Shown one piece after another: positions 46,849 to 56,536 of a stretch of DNA of 64,000 nt. How positions within the stretch are numbered: position 1 is the stretch's first letter; every line of letters begins with the position of its first letter. Under the pieces are notes generated by a model, which was not told the origin of the DNA, ran no database searches, and saw nothing but the letters and a program-made list of their open reading frames with translations. The DNA lies in contig CANJME010000009.1 of the NCBI GenBank assembly GCA_947475875.1, positions 1 through 64,000 on the forward strand, given 5' to 3'. The position numbers were made by a program, and so were the translations under genes. The DNA is from Caulobacteraceae bacterium (GTDB lineage Bacteria > Pseudomonadota > Alphaproteobacteria > Caulobacterales > Caulobacteraceae).

Positions 46849-47274
46849 ATGACCAAGAATGAGTCGGACAAAAACCCAAATCCGGTCGACCTATATGTCG
46901 GTGGACGGATTCGCATGCGCCGGCGCAGTCTCGGCGTAAGCCAGGAAAAGCTGGCCGCCGACCTGGGCCTCACCTTCCAGCAGGTGCAGAAATACGAGCG
47001 CGGGGCCAACCGCGTTTCCGCCTCCAAGCTCTACGAAATCGCCCGCTCGCTGCAGACGCCGGTGGCGTTTTTCTTTGAGGGCCTGAACGATCCCACCCAG
47101 GAAGGCGCCTACGATCCGCCGGCCGACATCTTCGTCCACGAATTCCTGATGACCAACGAAGGCCTGGAACTGGCCGCGGTGTTTCCCAAGGTGCGCCGCT
47201 CGCGCCTGCGGCGCAGGATCCTTGATCTGGTCCGCACCATGGCCGAGGAAGACGACGCGCTTGAGAGCGCCTAA
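46849..47274 (+). CDS. XRE-family helix-turn-helix regulator
   Basis: This 141-residue protein has a Cro/CI-type helix-turn-helix at about 17-78 (RIRMRRRSLGVSQEKLAADLGL, then FQQVQKYERGANRVSASKLYEIA). A C-terminal helical region ends in acidic residues. It lies 50 bases after lnt and 106 before metK, a placement found in other Caulobacterales. Targets unknown. Confidence 0.9.
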   Translation: MTKNESDKNPNPVDLYVGGRIRMRRRSLGVSQEKLAADLGLTFQQVQKYERGANRVSASKLYEIARSLQTPVAFFFEGLNDPTQEGAYDPPADIFVHEFLMTNEGLELAAVFPKVRRSRLRRRILDLVRTMAEEDDALESA

Positions 47275-47292
47275 AGCGCTCCGCGCCTTGCG

Positions 47293-47314
47293 GATATAAG
47301 GACATCTTTATATA
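47293..47314. promoter_or_regulatory. Candidate methyl-cycle operator upstream of metK
   Basis: A 22-bp palindrome with arms GATATAAGGAC and ATCTTTATATA. Its reverse complement matches the ahcY site (12624-12645) at 20 of 22 positions, and the distance to the start codon (66 bases) is nearly the same. A common repressor, perhaps SahR-like, is inferred. Confidence 0.7.
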
Positions 47315-47380
47315 GGGTTCAGCGGCGATCGTAACGCCGCCCTGCCCGGTTGCGGCCGGCCCTTTGCTGGAGAAGCCCTC

Positions 47381-48577
47381 GTGACCCGTCCGTCCTATAT
47401 CTTTACCAGTGAAAGCGTCTCCGAGGGCCACCCGGACAAGGTCGCGGACCGGATTTCCGACACCGTCGTCGACGCCTTCCTGGCTGAAGAGCCGCAGGCC
47501 CGCGTCGCCTGCGAGACCCTGGTCACCACCAACCGCATCGTGCTGGCCGGCGAAGTCCGCGCCGGGTCCAAGCACCAGACCAAGGAAATCATCAAAAGCC
47601 TTGAGCCCAAGGTCCGCGCCGCCATCAAGGACATCGGCTACGAGCAGAAGGGCTTTCACTGGGCCAAGGCGAAGTACGCCTGCTACCTGCACGGCCAGTC
47701 GGCCCACATCGCGCAGGGTGTCGATTCCACTGACAAGAAGGAAGAAGGCGCCGGCGACCAGGGCATCATGTTTGGCTACGCCACCAATGAGACCCCCGAG
47801 ATGATGCCGGCGACCCTGCAGTGGAGCCACAACATTCTCTCGACCCTGGCCCGCAAGCGCCATTCGGGCGAGCTTTCAGAGCTGCAGCCCGACGCCAAGA
47901 GCCAGGTCACCCTGCGCTATGAGAATGGCAAGCCGGCAGAGGTGCTGACCGTGCTGGTTAGCCACCAGCACAACAAGCGTATCGACGGCAAGATCGCCAT
48001 TTCCAAGCGGGTGCTCGACTACATCAAGCCGCACATCCTTGAAGTTTTCCCGGACGGCCTGATCACCAGAAAGACCAAGTGGATCGCCAACCCCACCGGG
48101 CGCTTCGAGATCGGCGGGCCGGACGGCGATGCGGGCCTCACGGGCCGCAAGATCATCGTCGACACCTACGGCGGCGCGGCCCCCCACGGCGGCGGCGCTT
48201 TCTCGGGGAAAGATCCCACCAAGGTCGACCGCTCGGCCGCCTATATCTGCCGGTATCTGGCCAAGAACGTGGTGGCTGCGGGCCTGGCCGACCGCTGCAC
48301 CATCCAGATCGCCTATGCGATCGGCCTGGCCCAGCCGCTATCGTTCTACGTCGACCTGCACGGCACCGGCCAGGTCGATCCGGCCAAGCTGGAAAGGATC
48401 CTGCCCGAAATGGTCGGCGGCTGCACGCCCCGGGCGATCCGCGAGGCGCTGGGCCTCAACAAGCCGATCTACGCGCGCGCCTCAGCCTATGGCCACTTCG
48501 GCCGCACCCCCGACAACGACGGCGGCTTTTCCTGGGAGCGGACGAACTTGACCAGTGAGCTGAAGGGGCTGGCGTAA
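47381..48577 (+). CDS. metK: S-adenosylmethionine synthetase
   Basis: This 398-residue enzyme makes SAM from methionine and ATP. It shows [14 protein letters not shown] at the N-terminus, [12 protein letters not shown], and [19 protein letters not shown]. The start is GTG at 47381 after CTGGAGAAG. It is likely repressed through the palindrome 66 bases upstream, together with ahcY. Confidence 0.97.
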   Translation: MTRPSYIFTSESVSEGHPDKVADRISDTVVDAFLAEEPQARVACETLVTTNRIVLAGEVRAGSKHQTKEIIKSLEPKVRAAIKDIGYEQKGFHWAKAKYACYLHGQSAHIAQGVDSTDKKEEGAGDQGIMFGYATNETPEMMPATLQWSHNILSTLARKRHSGELSELQPDAKSQVTLRYENGKPAEVLTVLVSHQHNKRIDGKIAISKRVLDYIKPHILEVFPDGLITRKTKWIANPTGRFEIGGPDGDAGLTGRKIIVDTYGGAAPHGGGAFSGKDPTKVDRSAAYICRYLAKNVVAAGLADRCTIQIAYAIGLAQPLSFYVDLHGTGQVDPAKLERILPEMVGGCTPRAIREALGLNKPIYARASAYGHFGRTPDNDGGFSWERTNLTSELKGLA

Positions 48578-48587
48578 ACGCTTTCAG

Positions 48588-48678
48588 GCGAAGTGGAAGC
48601 CGGTTCGCCGTCAGAAAGCGCGACAAACTAACAAACTAGAGCAACCATCGTGATCCCATCACGATGCTGTTGCTCTAG
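48588..48678. repeat. Mosaic intergenic repeat, family C copy 2, with terminator-like hairpin
   Basis: GGCGAAGTGGAAGCCGGTTCGCC (48588-48609, in two halves) matches the first part of the copy at 18887. A long hairpin CTAGAGCAAC...GTTGCTCTAG (48636-48678) with CATCGTGAT/ATCACGATG inside follows and overlaps the phaZ stop codon. It separates convergent metK and phaZ and could terminate both. Confidence 0.65.
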
Positions 48679-49973
48679 CTCTTGCCGCCGCCCACCACCG
48701 TCAGCTGTGGGCGCACCTGTGGCTGCATGGGCGGGTCCCAGCGGTAGGTGAAATCTTTGACGCGAGGATAAATCTCGCTCTTGAACCGTCGGCCGTTGAA
48801 GACACCGTAGTGGCCGACGCCGGGTTGGATGTAGTCGACCTTCATCTCCGGCGGCAGGCCCGAGCACAGCTTGTGCGCCGCCTGGGTCTGGCCGATGCCT
48901 GAAATGTCATCGTGCTCACCCTCGACGGTGAGCAGCGCAATGTCGGTGATCTTCGAAGGGTCCACCAGCCGGCCGCGATGATAGAGCTCGCCCTTGGGCA
49001 GCAGGTGCTTCTGGAAGACGATGTCGATGGTCTGCAGATAGAACTCCTCCGGCAGATCCAGCACCGAGAGATATTCGTCATAGAACTCACGGTGCTTGTC
49101 AGCGGAATCGCCGTCGCCCTTCACCAGATCCTGGAAATAGCGCTCGTGAGCCTCGCGGTGCTTGTCGGCGTTCATCGACATGAAGCTGTAGAGTTGCACG
49201 AACCCCGGATAGACCTTGCGTCCCGCGCCCGCATAGGGCGGCGGCACGGTGTAGATCATCTGCTTCTGGAACCACGTGAACGGCCGCTCCTCGGCCAGTT
49301 TGTTGGTCACCGTCGGCGACAGGCGCGCATCGATGGGCGAGCCCATGATGGTCATGCTGGCCGGACGGCTCTCATCGCCGTCCTCGCTCATCAGCGCCGC
49401 GGCGGTCAGCACCGCCGGCCCTGGCTGGCAGACCGCCAGTACATGGGGCCGGGGGCCCAGCGCCCGTAGCATCTCCTGGATGTGGTCGACATAGTCGTGG
49501 AAGTCGAACTTGCCCTCCATCGCCGACACTTCGCGGGCGTTGGTCCAGTCGGTGATGAAGACGGCGTGGTCGGGCAGGAAGGCTTCAACCGTTCCGCGGA
49601 GCAGGGTCGCATAGTGGCCCGACAGCGGGGCGACGATCAGGATGGCGGGGTCGAGCTCGCGGTGGCCCGCGCGGCGCATGTCGGCCATGTCGCGGTCAAA
49701 CTGAACGAGCTTGCACCAGGGGCTTTCCCAAACCGTGGTCGGCCTAACCCGAACCGGGTGGCCGTTGACCTCGATCTTGTCGATGTTCCAGTCCGGCTTT
49801 CCGTAGCGTCGCGTCACATTGGAAAACAGGTCGGCGCCGGCGGCGATGGTCCGGCCCATCTCGCTATCGGCGGCCGGATTGACCGGCGAGGACCAGAAAT
49901 CCCGCGCGGCCCGGGCCGCCATACGCCAGGGGCTCAGAGCATAATAGGCTGCTTCGTGCATCGCATAGAGCAT
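48675..49973 (-). CDS. phaZ: Intracellular polyhydroxyalkanoate depolymerase
   Basis: This 432-residue protein matches the intracellular PHB depolymerase family. The nucleophile box is AVCQPGPAVLTA with Cys182 in place of Ser, as in the Ralstonia enzyme. A C-terminal region has LLTVEGEHDDISGIGQT (Asp) and GVGHYGVFNGRRF (His) completing a Cys-His-Asp triad. It releases 3-hydroxybutyrate from storage granules. No phasin or synthase gene is adjacent. Confidence 0.93.
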   Translation of the reverse strand: MLYAMHEAAYYALSPWRMAARAARDFWSSPVNPAADSEMGRTIAAGADLFSNVTRRYGKPDWNIDKIEVNGHPVRVRPTTVWESPWCKLVQFDRDMADMRRAGHRELDPAILIVAPLSGHYATLLRGTVEAFLPDHAVFITDWTNAREVSAMEGKFDFHDYVDHIQEMLRALGPRPHVLAVCQPGPAVLTAAALMSEDGDESRPASMTIMGSPIDARLSPTVTNKLAEERPFTWFQKQMIYTVPPPYAGAGRKVYPGFVQLYSFMSMNADKHREAHERYFQDLVKGDGDSADKHREFYDEYLSVLDLPEEFYLQTIDIVFQKHLLPKGELYHRGRLVDPSKITDIALLTVEGEHDDISGIGQTQAAHKLCSGLPPEMKVDYIQPGVGHYGVFNGRRFKSEIYPRVKDFTYRWDPPMQPQVRPQLTVVGGGKS

Positions 49974-50063
49974 GCGCCACTCCTTTTGTTGCGCCGCAGC
50001 ATAGCACGCGCACAGTTAAGCGAGTCTAGGCGGATTCGGCTCTTGATGGGTGTTTGCGGGCAA

Positions 50064-50636
50064 TCAGCCCGATTGCCGCAGGGCGTCGCCTATTTGAGCG
50101 GCAATCTGGTCAGGAGAAAGCTCGCCAGTGAGGGGCCGGGCGAGACGCCCCTTCGGATCCATCAGATAGATGATCGACTGGTGCTGAACCAGGCCATCCC
50201 CGGTCTTGGCGTAATAGATCTTGTAGGCCTTGGCGACTGCCGCGATCTGCTCGGGCGTGCCGGTCAGGCCGATCAGGCCGTCGGGAAAGCTGGAATTGTC
50301 GATATAGTCCTTCATCGCCTCTACCGTGTCGTGTTCGGGATCGACGCTGATCAGGATCGGCTGGATCTGGCGGCCTTTGGGGCCCAGTTTTTCGAGGCCC
50401 GCGCGCAGGGCCTGCAGGGTGGTCGGGCAAACATCCGGGCAATAGGTGTAGCCGAAATAGATCGCGCTCCACTTGCCGGTCAGAAGGCTCTCATTGACCG
50501 CTTTGCCGTTCGAGTCCGTCAGCTGGAACGGCCCGCCGATACCTGAGGTGCTGTAGTCGACCTTCGGCCCCGCGGGCTTGCAGGCCGCCAGGACCAGGGA
50601 GGTGAGGACTATGGCGAACGCGCGGCGGGTCAGCAT
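50064..50636 (-). CDS. SCO1/SenC-family copper chaperone lipoprotein
   Basis: This 190-residue protein has a lipoprotein signal with lipobox LAAC (Cys19). The thioredoxin-like fold carries the copper site CPDVC (C66, C70) and His152 in VQHQSIIYLMD. It delivers copper to the CuA centre of cytochrome oxidase. It lies divergent from regB, 67 bases away, recalling the regB-senC-regA cluster of photosynthetic relatives. Confidence 0.92.
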   Translation of the reverse strand: MLTRRAFAIVLTSLVLAACKPAGPKVDYSTSGIGGPFQLTDSNGKAVNESLLTGKWSAIYFGYTYCPDVCPTTLQALRAGLEKLGPKGRQIQPILISVDPEHDTVEAMKDYIDNSSFPDGLIGLTGTPEQIAAVAKAYKIYYAKTGDGLVQHQSIIYLMDPKGRLARPLTGELSPDQIAAQIGDALRQSG

Positions 50637-50703
50637 GGTTTAAGGTCTTCCGGCCGCGAGACGGGGGTGACAGCGCCTCCGGTTGGAGCGAGGGTCATCC
50701 GTC

Positions 50704-52089
50704 ATGCCACCTGCGGATTTTCGTTCCGATAGCCCCACGCCTCCCGGCCCGCAAGAGACGGTCGACGGGTTCCTGCCGCTGACCTTCCTGGCCGGGCGCG
50801 GACGGCTGCAGACCGAAACTCTGGTCAGCCTGCGCTGGCGCGGCATTATCGGACAGATCCTGGTCCTGGCGATCTGCGCCTGGGGCCTCGGGCTCAATAT
50901 CCCCTGGGCCTGGTGCGGGCCGCTGGTCCTGCTCGCCGCAGCCCTCAATCTGGGACTCATGAACCTCGCGCGCCGCCAGCGCGAGCGTCCGGACTGGGAA
51001 AATGTCGGGGTCCTGGCCTTCGACACCCTCCAGCTCACCGCCCTGGTCTTCGTCACCGGCGGGGTAGCGAACCCGTTTTCCCTGCTGCTGGTGGCGCCGA
51101 TCGCCTTGGCCGCCGCCGCGACCCGTCTCGTCTATGTCCTGGGCATGGTGGTGCTGGGCTTTGCCTGCGTGCTGATCCTGTCGCTGTGGGCCTGGCCCCT
51201 GCCCAGCCCGCTCAACGAGACGCTCACCCTGACGCCGGCCTATCGCTGGGGCGTCTCGATCGCCCTGGCCTCGGCCATGGGCTTCACCGCCAACTACGCC
51301 TGGCGCGCCTCACAGGAGGCCGAGCGCATGGAGATCGCCCTCAATGTCGCCCAGCAGGTGCTGGCTCGCGAGCAGCGCCTCTCGGCGCTTGGCGCCCTGG
51401 CGGCGGCCGCCGCCCACGAGCTGGGCACCCCGCTCGCCACCATCCAGGTGGTCTCCAGGGAACTGGCCCGCAGCGCCGAGCCGGGCCCCTTGCGCGAAGA
51501 CGCCGAGCTGCTGATCGAACAGGCCGAGCGCTGTCGCGAGATTCTCCGCCGCCTGACCGAGGCCCCCGAGGCGAGCGACGCGATGCACGACCGGCTGACC
51601 CTCGGTCAGTTGCTCAATGAGGTGATCGAGCCGCATCTGGGCGGCGAAATCCAGATCGAGGGCGTGCTCTCCGGGCCGCTGGGCGCCGAGCCGCCCGAGG
51701 TGCGGCGCATGCCGGAGATCCTCCACGCCATGACCACCCTGATCGAAAACGCCGCCGATTTCGCCAAGCTCGAGGTTCTGGTCCGCGCCCGCTACGACAA
51801 CCACGCCGTGACCATCGAGATCCAGGACGATGGACCGGGCTTTGCGCCCGAAATCATTGCCCGGCTCGGTCAGCCCTATGTCACCACCCGCCCCCAGGGC
51901 GAGGGCTCACGCAGCAGCCACGAGGGCATGGGCCTGGGCTTTTTCATCGCCAAGACCCTGCTGGAGAAGTCGGGCGCCGCCGTCACTTTTCACAACGGCA
52001 AGCGGGGCGGGGCGGTGGTGGCGGCCCGCTGGCCCCGCGCGGCGATCGAGGCGCCCGTTTTGCAGGATTTTTCATCTCTGGCCACTTGA
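50704..52089 (+). CDS. regB: Redox-sensing histidine kinase RegB/PrrB
   Basis: This 461-residue protein has six membrane helices (about 45-200) holding the redox box GGVANPF at 119-125. The H-box is AAAAHELGTPLATIQVV (His238), Cys277 lies in AERCREILRRL as the redox-active cysteine of RegB, and N, G1 and G2 boxes follow. It senses the ubiquinone pool and signals to RegA. The start ATG is at 50704. Confidence 0.94.
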   Translation: MPPADFRSDSPTPPGPQETVDGFLPLTFLAGRGRLQTETLVSLRWRGIIGQILVLAICAWGLGLNIPWAWCGPLVLLAAALNLGLMNLARRQRERPDWENVGVLAFDTLQLTALVFVTGGVANPFSLLLVAPIALAAAATRLVYVLGMVVLGFACVLILSLWAWPLPSPLNETLTLTPAYRWGVSIALASAMGFTANYAWRASQEAERMEIALNVAQQVLAREQRLSALGALAAAAAHELGTPLATIQVVSRELARSAEPGPLREDAELLIEQAERCREILRRLTEAPEASDAMHDRLTLGQLLNEVIEPHLGGEIQIEGVLSGPLGAEPPEVRRMPEILHAMTTLIENAADFAKLEVLVRARYDNHAVTIEIQDDGPGFAPEIIARLGQPYVTTRPQGEGSRSSHEGMGLGFFIAKTLLEKSGAAVTFHNGKRGGAVVAARWPRAAIEAPVLQDFSSLAT

Positions 52090-52171
52090 GGGGTGCGGCA
52101 AGCCGCCGCAGTGTGCTAGGTCGATGGACTAGTTCGACGGGGCGCAAGCCCCCGAACCGCAGGGACCGCCC

Positions 52172-52729
52172 ATGGTTGACTTGACGGAGACGATCGCGGC
52201 CCTGCCCGACAAGAGCCTGCTGCTGCTCGACGACGACGCGCCCTTGCGCATCCGGCTCGGCCGGGCGCTGGAAGTGCGTGGCTTTGAACCGGTGCTAGCC
52301 GAGTCCGTAGCCGAAGCGATCAGCATCGTGCGCAACAAGCCGCCGGCCTTCGCCGTGCTCGACATGCGGCTGGAGGACGGCAACGGCTTGCAGGTGGTCA
52401 AGGTCATTCAGGCCGCCCGCCCCGGCGCCAGGATCGTCATGCTGACCGGTTACGGCAACATCGCCACCGCCGTGGCCGCGGTGAAGGCCGGGGCCATCGA
52501 CTATCTGGCAAAGCCCGCCGACGCCGACGATGTGGCCCGGGCGCTGCTGGCTATCGCCGGCGAAACCCCGCCGCCGCCCGAAAACCCCATGTCCGCCGAC
52601 CGCGTCCGCTGGGAACACATCCAGCGCGTTTATGAAATGTGCGGCAAGAATGTCTCCGAGACGGCGAGACGCCTCAACATGCACCGGCGGACCCTGCAGC
52701 GCATCCTGAGCAAACGCGCGCCGAAGTGA
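52172..52729 (+). CDS. regA: Response regulator RegA/PrrA
   Basis: This 185-residue protein has a receiver domain with Asp64 (FAVLDMRLEDG) and the RegA-specific GNIATAVAAVKAGAIDYLAKP. A Fis-like helix-turn-helix at about 145-185 (VSETARRLNMHRRTLQRIL) is nearly invariant in the family. It controls respiratory and carbon-fixation genes under low oxygen. It is separated from regB by 82 bases and followed by a family A repeat. Confidence 0.95.
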   Translation: MVDLTETIAALPDKSLLLLDDDAPLRIRLGRALEVRGFEPVLAESVAEAISIVRNKPPAFAVLDMRLEDGNGLQVVKVIQAARPGARIVMLTGYGNIATAVAAVKAGAIDYLAKPADADDVARALLAIAGETPPPPENPMSADRVRWEHIQRVYEMCGKNVSETARRLNMHRRTLQRILSKRAPK

Positions 52730-52737
52730 CCGCCCCC

Positions 52738-52896
52738 GCGCCTTCGGCGCGGCTTCAAATAAGTACACGGAGATCACGGAGCCCTCGGGCAAGCCCGAGG
52801 GCATGCACGGAGATCACGGAGCTTTCTGAGCGCGCTCAGGCCTCCGTGTCTCCTCCGTGATCTCCGTGTACTTATTTCAAAGCGCCTGCGGCGCGC
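52738..52896. repeat. Modular palindromic repeat, family A copy 4
   Basis: The ends are TTCAAATAAGTACACGG (from 52754) and CCGTGTACTTATTTCAA (to about 52880), with CACGGAGATCACGGAG repeated twice on the left. CCCTCGGGCAAGCCCGAGGG near 52782 and TGAGCGCGCTCA near 52827 are the same two extra hairpins as in the copy at 36153. GC hairpins lie at both outer ends. It lies between regA and the Rieske gene. Confidence 0.85.
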
Positions 52897-52942
52897 AGAT
52901 GCCCGGGTTCATCTTTTCCCCGCATCGGGCTAGACATCCGCT

Positions 52943-54031
52943 ATGGCCGATGGCGCAGGCAAGGTGAGCATGAAATTCGGCCAGGGGTTCCTGACCGATA
53001 TCTGGTATTTCGCCGCCCTTTCATCCGACCTGAAGCCCGGCGTCCTCAAGCGTTACGAAATCCTCGGCGAGCCGGTGCTGCTCGGCCGCGGCCGCAAGGG
53101 CGAGGTGTTTGCGCTTCGCGACATCTGCCCGCACCGGGCCTCGCCGCTATCGGCCGGGCGGATCGTCGATGAGGCCTCGGGCGGCGAAAGCGTCGAGTGC
53201 CCCTATCACGGCTGGCGGTTCCGCGCCGACGGGGTCTGTTCGGCCATTCCTTCGCTGGTCGAGGGACAGGACACCGATCCCTCCAAATTCAGGGTGCGCC
53301 GTTATCCGGTCGCCGAAAACCAGGGCATGGTCTTTGTCTGGGTGACGTCCGATCCGCGAGACGCGGGCGAGCCCGATCAGCCGCCGCCGACGTTCCCGGG
53401 GGTTGTGGGCGGCGCGCCGAAGCTGGTCGATTCCATGGTCTTCGAGGCCCATGTCGATCACGCGGTGGTCGGTCTGATGGACCCCGCCCACGGGCCTTAT
53501 GTGCACCAGCAATGGTGGTGGCGATCGCGCGGGTCCGAGCACGCCAAGAGCAAGAAATTCGCCCCGGCCGAGCAAGGCTTTTCCATGCTCCGCCACGAGC
53601 CGTCGAAGAACTCCCGCGCCTACGCGATCCTCGGCGGCGAGCCGCTGACCGAGATCACCTTCCGCATTCCGGGCCTGCGGTGGGAGCACATCACGGTTGG
53701 CAAGCGGCAGGTCCTGTCGTTGACCTGCCTGACGCCCCTTAATGACAAGCAGACGCGCATCACCCAGATCATCTGGTCGGATCACCCGGCGTTTGTCTTC
53801 TTGAAGCCGTTCATTGCCGCCGGAGCCCGGGCGTTCCTGCGCCAGGACGGTGACATGGTGAACCTGCAGAACGAGGGCCTGAAGTACGGTCCGACCCTCT
53901 TGTGGATCGACGACGCCGACAAACAGGCCAAGTGGTACCAGCAGCTCAAACGCGAATGGGCCGGCGCCCGCGCCGAAGGCCGGGCATTCAACAACCCGGT
54001 CGAGGCCGCGACCTTGAGGTGGAAGAGCTAA
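52943..54031 (+). CDS. Rieske non-haem iron oxygenase, alpha-type subunit
   Basis: This 362-residue protein has the Rieske [2Fe-2S] ligands C62-x-H64 (CPHRAS) and C86-x2-H89 (CPYHGW). The mononuclear iron site is DPAHGPYVH with His183 and His188. It is a ring-hydroxylating or demethylating oxygenase of unknown substrate; no reductase or ferredoxin gene is beside it. A rho-independent terminator follows at once. Confidence 0.9.
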   Translation: MADGAGKVSMKFGQGFLTDIWYFAALSSDLKPGVLKRYEILGEPVLLGRGRKGEVFALRDICPHRASPLSAGRIVDEASGGESVECPYHGWRFRADGVCSAIPSLVEGQDTDPSKFRVRRYPVAENQGMVFVWVTSDPRDAGEPDQPPPTFPGVVGGAPKLVDSMVFEAHVDHAVVGLMDPAHGPYVHQQWWWRSRGSEHAKSKKFAPAEQGFSMLRHEPSKNSRAYAILGGEPLTEITFRIPGLRWEHITVGKRQVLSLTCLTPLNDKQTRITQIIWSDHPAFVFLKPFIAAGARAFLRQDGDMVNLQNEGLKYGPTLLWIDDADKQAKWYQQLKREWAGARAEGRAFNNPVEAATLRWKS

Positions 54032-54036
54032 GAGGA

Positions 54037-54067
54037 CACCTCCCCCGTGAAACGGGGGAGGTGTTTT
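54037..54067 (+). terminator. Rho-independent terminator of the Rieske gene
   Basis: A 12-bp perfect stem (CACCTCCCCCGT / ACGGGGGAGGTG) with a GAA loop is followed by TTTT. It lies 5 bases after the stop codon and between convergent genes. Confidence 0.85.
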
Positions 54068-54072
54068 GCACC

Positions 54073-56385
54073 CTAGAACATCTCCCGCTGCCCGGGGCCG
54101 CCGACGATGGCTTCCTCGGGCAGGTGCAGGGTGAAGGTTGAGCCGGCGCCGGGCTCGCTTTCCAGCGCCACCCAGCCGCCGTGCAGTTCGACGATGGCCT
54201 TGACGAGGGCGAGGGCGAGGCCGGGTCCGCCCTGCTCGCGGCCGATGAACCGGTCGAAGATGTGGGCCTGGACGTGGAAGGGGATGCCGCGCCCCTTGTC
54301 GTTGACCCTCAGCGTCACCTCAGCCCCCGCCCGACCGCCGGTCAGGGTGACAACACCGCCGCGCGGGCTCTGGCGCATGGCGTTTTCCAGGAGGTGGTCG
54401 AGCGCCTGGGCCAGCCGCTGGGCATCACCCCGGATAAGGCCGATCTCCTCGTCGCAGACCAGATCGATGGTGACTTCGAGCTCGGCCGCCTCGCGGGCGA
54501 ACCGCTCGCGCGCTTCGGCCAGCATGCCGGCGATGGTGACGTCGCCCACGTCGAGGGCCATTTCTCCGGCGTCGATCTGGGCCATGTCGAGCACGTCATC
54601 GATGGAACGGGCGAGCTGGGTCGCGGCCGTACGCACCGAGCCGATGTAGCCGCGCGCCTGGACGGGCAGGGCGTCGCCCGCGAAGTCGAGCAATTCCGAG
54701 TAGCCGATGATGGTGGTGAGGGGGGTTCTGAGTTCGTAGGAGACATTGCCGACGAAATCGCGTTTCAGCCGCTCGGCTTCGGCAAGCGCCGCCGAGCGAT
54801 CCTGATAGGCGCGCTCGAGATTCTGTTTTTCGGTGATGTCGGAGAAGGCCAGCAAGGTTGCGCCATCCGGCAGGGGCCGTGACTGCCAGCTCAGGATGCG
54901 GTCATTGGAGGTGCGCATCTCCCCGCCAGTGGCGACCCGGCTGACTGGGTCCGGATCGGTGACGCGGCCCTTGAGCTCCTTCCAGAAGCCGGGATCGTGC
55001 AGGCGCGGGGTACAGAGCTCGACCACCCCGTCGAAATCGCCGGCGTCCTCGACCTCGCTCTTGGAGATCGCCCAGAACTGTTCGAAGGCGTCATTGTGGA
55101 GCCGCAGGCGCCCGTCCGAGGCAAAAACGGCAATGGCGTCATTCAGCTTGTCGAGGGTGGCCTGGTGAACCTGGATGAGGGCGTTGTACTGGGCCTTCAG
55201 CCGCAGCTCGCCGGTGATGTCTGAATAGAGCAGCAAGAGGCCGCCGAGCGGGTGGGCCTGCCGGATGACGCGCAAGGTGCGCCCGTCGGGCAGGCTCCAG
55301 AGTTCATCGGGACCCTGGTCGAGGTCCTCGTAGTGCGAAAGCTCGCCAGCTTTCCAGCCGGCGTAGTCGGCGGTCTCGGGCAGGCGGCGGCGCTGGCGCA
55401 GGCGGTCGAGCAGCTCTCCATGGGTGGGCTCTTCGGCCAGCCACGCCGGCTCCAGCCCCCAGAGCTCGGCGAAGGCGGTGTTGTGGAAGGAAAGCCGCTT
55501 GGCCGCGGTGAACACCGCCACCCCGTCGTCGATATGGTTGAGGGTGTCGTCATGGGCGGATGCGTGTCGGCGCACGGCCTCGCGCAGCTCCTCGGCTTCG
55601 GTGACGTCGATGGCGCGCATCATCACCTCGCTCTCGCCGGTTGGGGCGGCGATGACCCGGTAGGCGCGGCGGCGCCCGCCCGCCGCCACCCAGCGGACAG
55701 CCTCGGCCGGCTTGCCGCTGGCTAGCGCTTCGCGGGCCAGCTGGTCGACGCCCTTGTCGAAATCAAGGCCGCGCTCGCGGGCCTCGTCCAGGGTCTCGGC
55801 GTCGACGGCGGCCAGCCAGGCGCGGTTTGCCCAGATCAGCCCGCCGGCCTCGCCCGTTATCCAGAGAATGTCATCCAGGGCCTCCAGCCGGTCGAGGGCA
55901 TGGGGGGCGGTCAGTTCCGCCGGGGCCGCCTGACCGGGGGAAAGACGCAGCCAGGCCGAGCCGCCGGCGGGACCGCCCGCCACAGCGATCGACTGTCCCC
56001 GGACGCGCACTGAAAACGACAGCGCCTCGCCATGGGTGATCAGGGCGCCAATTCTCGGACCATGCTCGGGACTGGTCTCGGTGAGCGCCTCGACCACCCG
56101 TTGTGGAACCGGCGGACAACCGAGGATGACCGCGGCGCGCGCGAGCGCCTCGGGGCCGGCGACCAGCTCAACTTCACCCTCGCTGAGGCTAAGGAGCACC
56201 GCGCCGGAGGCTTCGACGGCGCCGACCGCGGCGGCGGCTTCCAGCTCGAGCCCTTCGCTGCGACGACGGCCCTCGGCGCTCTGGCGTGCGGCCTCGCGCC
56301 GCGCGACCACGCCCCAGGCGGTGGCGGCGATGGCCAGCGCCAAAACCCCCACTGAAAGCGCCAGTGCGTAGTCCGAGATGTTCAT
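54073..56385 (-). CDS. divL: DivL-type tyrosine pseudo-kinase of the cell cycle
   Basis: This 770-residue protein has an N-terminal membrane anchor (about 7-27) and several PAS regions (about 165-270, 278-390 and 405-515). The DHp helix has NVSYELRTPLTTIIGY, where Tyr550 replaces the usual phospho-His, followed by an ATPase domain (about 650-757). Both the length and Tyr550 match Caulobacter DivL. There it interacts with the DivK switch and steers CckA and CtrA rather than acting as a normal kinase. Start ATG 56385. Confidence 0.95.
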   Translation of the reverse strand: MNISDYALALSVGVLALAIAATAWGVVARREAARQSAEGRRRSEGLELEAAAAVGAVEASGAVLLSLSEGEVELVAGPEALARAAVILGCPPVPQRVVEALTETSPEHGPRIGALITHGEALSFSVRVRGQSIAVAGGPAGGSAWLRLSPGQAAPAELTAPHALDRLEALDDILWITGEAGGLIWANRAWLAAVDAETLDEARERGLDFDKGVDQLAREALASGKPAEAVRWVAAGGRRRAYRVIAAPTGESEVMMRAIDVTEAEELREAVRRHASAHDDTLNHIDDGVAVFTAAKRLSFHNTAFAELWGLEPAWLAEEPTHGELLDRLRQRRRLPETADYAGWKAGELSHYEDLDQGPDELWSLPDGRTLRVIRQAHPLGGLLLLYSDITGELRLKAQYNALIQVHQATLDKLNDAIAVFASDGRLRLHNDAFEQFWAISKSEVEDAGDFDGVVELCTPRLHDPGFWKELKGRVTDPDPVSRVATGGEMRTSNDRILSWQSRPLPDGATLLAFSDITEKQNLERAYQDRSAALAEAERLKRDFVGNVSYELRTPLTTIIGYSELLDFAGDALPVQARGYIGSVRTAATQLARSIDDVLDMAQIDAGEMALDVGDVTIAGMLAEARERFAREAAELEVTIDLVCDEEIGLIRGDAQRLAQALDHLLENAMRQSPRGGVVTLTGGRAGAEVTLRVNDKGRGIPFHVQAHIFDRFIGREQGGPGLALALVKAIVELHGGWVALESEPGAGSTFTLHLPEEAIVGGPGQREMF

Positions 56386-56411
56386 TAAGCCCGCCGCCCC
56401 CGTCCGCGCGA

Positions 56412-56432
56412 GATTCGCCCTTCGCGGGAATC
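56412..56432. promoter_or_regulatory. Two GANTC (CcrM) sites upstream of divL
   Basis: GATTC (56412-56416) and GAATC (56428-56432) lie 27-47 bases before the divL start codon, in the gap shared with the divergent gene at 56537. GANTC is the CcrM methylation site in Caulobacterales; paired sites near promoters often mark methylation-sensitive genes. Regulatory role is inferred. Confidence 0.35.
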
Positions 56433-56536
56433 ATAGGGCCGCAGGGCCGGGCCGCGAAGACAAAACCGCGTCCCGCGCCAATCTGCGCTGCAATGCCTAT
56501 CGCCCGGTGCAGATTTTGAGCCACAATAGCGGCCTG

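Noticed and set aside
54073-56385. The missing phospho-His in the DivL homologue as a damaging mutation
   Set aside because: Tyr550 is the native residue in Caulobacter DivL, and the length matches.
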